In this document: piece after piece, positions 6,634 to 7,142 of the stretch
Numbering within the stretch: position 1 is the first letter of the stretch
How the letters are laid out: every line of letters begins with the position of its first letter
Assembly (NCBI GenBank): GCA_017379815.1
Contig: JAFNVK010000072.1
Location: 1 to 7,142 of the forward strand
DNA from: Clostridia bacterium
GTDB lineage: Bacteria > Bacillota > Clostridia > Oscillospirales > CAG-272
Direction of reading: 5' to 3'
DNA length: 7,142 nt
Notes under the pieces: model-generated
What the model was told of the DNA's origin: nothing
The model's input: only the letters and a program-made list of their open reading frames with translations
Databases searched by the model: none
Position numbers and translations under genes: made by a program

Positions 6634-6665
6634 GGAAAACCGTTCCGCGGAGCGGGAAGTTTTCC
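6634..6665. repeat. Interrupted inverted repeat next to the dgt -35 box
   Basis: GGAAAAC (6634-6640) pairs with GTTTTCC (6659-6665). Inside, CGTTC (6641-6645) pairs with GAGCG (6650-6654), including one G-T pair, around a CGCG loop, with a four-base bulge. It touches the -35 hexamer of the dgt promoter (6627-6632). No T run follows on either strand, so it is not an obvious terminator; an operator is possible. A second, weaker repeat lies nearby: CGGCGG (6691-6696) with CCGCCG (6715-6720). Confidence 0.45.
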
Positions 6666-6749
6666 GTGTCTTCCGAAAAGCGATGCGTTGCGGCGGCTTT
6701 TTTAGGAGGTGTGTCCGCCGGGAAAAGAGTGAAAAATCCGACAAGGCAG

Positions 6750-6778
6750 TTGACAAAAGAGCGAAAAATTGCTATAAT
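6750..6778 (+). promoter_or_regulatory. Consensus extended -10 sigma-A promoter of the DUF2752 gene
   Basis: TTGACA (6750-6755), a 17-bp spacer and TATAAT (6773-6778) match the consensus at every position, and TG-C (6770-6772) adds the extended -10 element. Transcription would start near 6785, about 36 bases before the ATG. It points away from the dgt promoter, and both share the ten-base stretch TTGACAAAAG at their -35 regions. Confidence 0.9.
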
Positions 6779-6808
6779 GAAGCCATAAGATCGCGCAAAA
6801 CGGATTTC

Positions 6809-6818
6809 GGAGGTGATC
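6809..6818 (+). promoter_or_regulatory. Unusually long Shine-Dalgarno sequence for the DUF2752 gene
   Basis: GGAGGTGATC matches ten consecutive bases of the standard 16S rRNA anti-Shine-Dalgarno complement. The GGAGG core ends seven bases before ATG at 6821, which fixes that start and suggests efficient initiation. Confidence 0.85.
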
Positions 6819-6820
6819 GC

Positions 6821-7142
6821 ATGAGGGACAACGCCGTCTTTCGCGTGTGGCGTGCCTATAAGGATTCGATCATTCCCGTGCTTTGCCTCGGCGTCTACGT
6901 TCTGCTGGCTTATCTGTTGCACATTCCGTGCCCCTTTCGCTTTGCCGTGGGCATTCCTTGCCCGGGCTGCGGCATGACACGCGCCTGTATCGCGTTGATC
7001 AAGGGAGACGTTCAGGGCGCGTTCGCTCTGCATCCCCTCTGGCCGCTGATCCCGCTCGTGCCCATCCTTTTGGCCGTCTTTCACGGCGAGAAGAGAAGGC
7101 TCGGACGTACCCTGACGATCTGGGGAACGGTGCTTCTGATGA
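6821..7142 (+). CDS. DUF2752-family membrane protein, N-terminal part (cut by window edge)
   Basis: From ATG at 6821, 107 codons are open to the right edge with no stop. The fragment carries the DUF2752 hallmark: a hydrophobic helix at about residues 17-33, then IPCPGCGMTRA (45-55), a helix ending in KGD (61-63), AF-LHPLWP (67-75), a second helix at about 75-87, a short basic loop (EKRR, 90-93), and the beginning of another hydrophobic stretch (98-107). Cys47 and Cys50 form a CPGC pair beside the membrane, and Cys37 is close by. Family proteins are small membrane proteins of about 120-160 residues, so most of this one is present. Its biochemical role is not established; the conserved Cys-Pro-x-Cys-Gly and His-Pro-Leu suggest metal or redox chemistry, but that is inference. 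It is expressed divergently from the nucleotide-hydrolase operon. The family call is confident. Confidence 0.87.
   Translation, partial: MRDNAVFRVWRAYKDSIIPVLCLGVYVLLAYLLHIPCPFRFAVGIPCPGCGMTRACIALIKGDVQGAFALHPLWPLIPLVPILLAVFHGEKRRLGRTLTIWGTVLLM

Noticed and set aside
6676..6703. Possible small terminator: AAAAGC pairing with GCTTTT followed by T residues
   Set aside because: The stem is only six base pairs with a large loop, and no plus-strand gene lies upstream to be ended by it.
6629..7084. A 151-codon open frame on the minus strand at the right end
   Set aside because: It runs antisense through the DUF2752 gene and both inverted repeats, has no good ribosome binding site, and its translation shows no domain.

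Overview
The window looks like chromosomal DNA from a low-G+C-lineage Gram-positive bacterium (Firmicutes/Bacillota), most likely class Clostridia, although the genes are moderately G+C rich. The reasons are a CIRCE-controlled groES-groEL operon, sigma-A type promoters, strong AGGAGG ribosome binding sites in front of almost every gene, and NrnA-type DHH proteins. Genus cannot be decided by eye. No mobile element, CRISPR array, tRNA or rRNA was seen.

Layout. (1) Positions 1-405, minus strand: the N-terminal 135 codons of an AGCS-family sodium:amino-acid symporter, cut by the left edge. (2) 406-655: an A+T-rich divergent control region with the groE promoter, a CIRCE operator over the start of transcription, and a set of TACA/TGTA palindromes. 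(3) 656-2604, plus strand: groES and groEL. (4) 2635-2674: a strong bidirectional terminator between convergent groEL and surE. (5) 2673-6570, minus strand: a four-gene operon, in transcription order a dGTPase-like HD phosphohydrolase, two tandem NrnA-like DHH/DHHA1 phosphoesterases, and surE. The last three genes are joined by ATGA stop/start overlaps. (6) 6571-6820: a divergent promoter region with two near-consensus sigma-A promoters facing apart. (7) 6821 to the right edge, plus strand: the N-terminal 107 codons of a DUF2752 membrane protein.

How they work together. GroES/GroEL is the standard heat-shock chaperonin, probably repressed by HrcA. The minus-strand operon is a coherent phosphohydrolase set. 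The HD enzyme would remove triphosphate from dNTPs, the DHH proteins would cut very short RNAs or small nucleotides such as pAp or pApA, and SurE would dephosphorylate the resulting nucleoside monophosphates. This points to nucleotide salvage or pool control. A new defence or signalling system cannot be claimed from the sequence. The most notable points are the tandem, diverged DHH pair locked to surE by translational coupling, the unexplained palindromes around the groE start site, and the compact divergent promoter between the HD gene and the DUF2752 gene.
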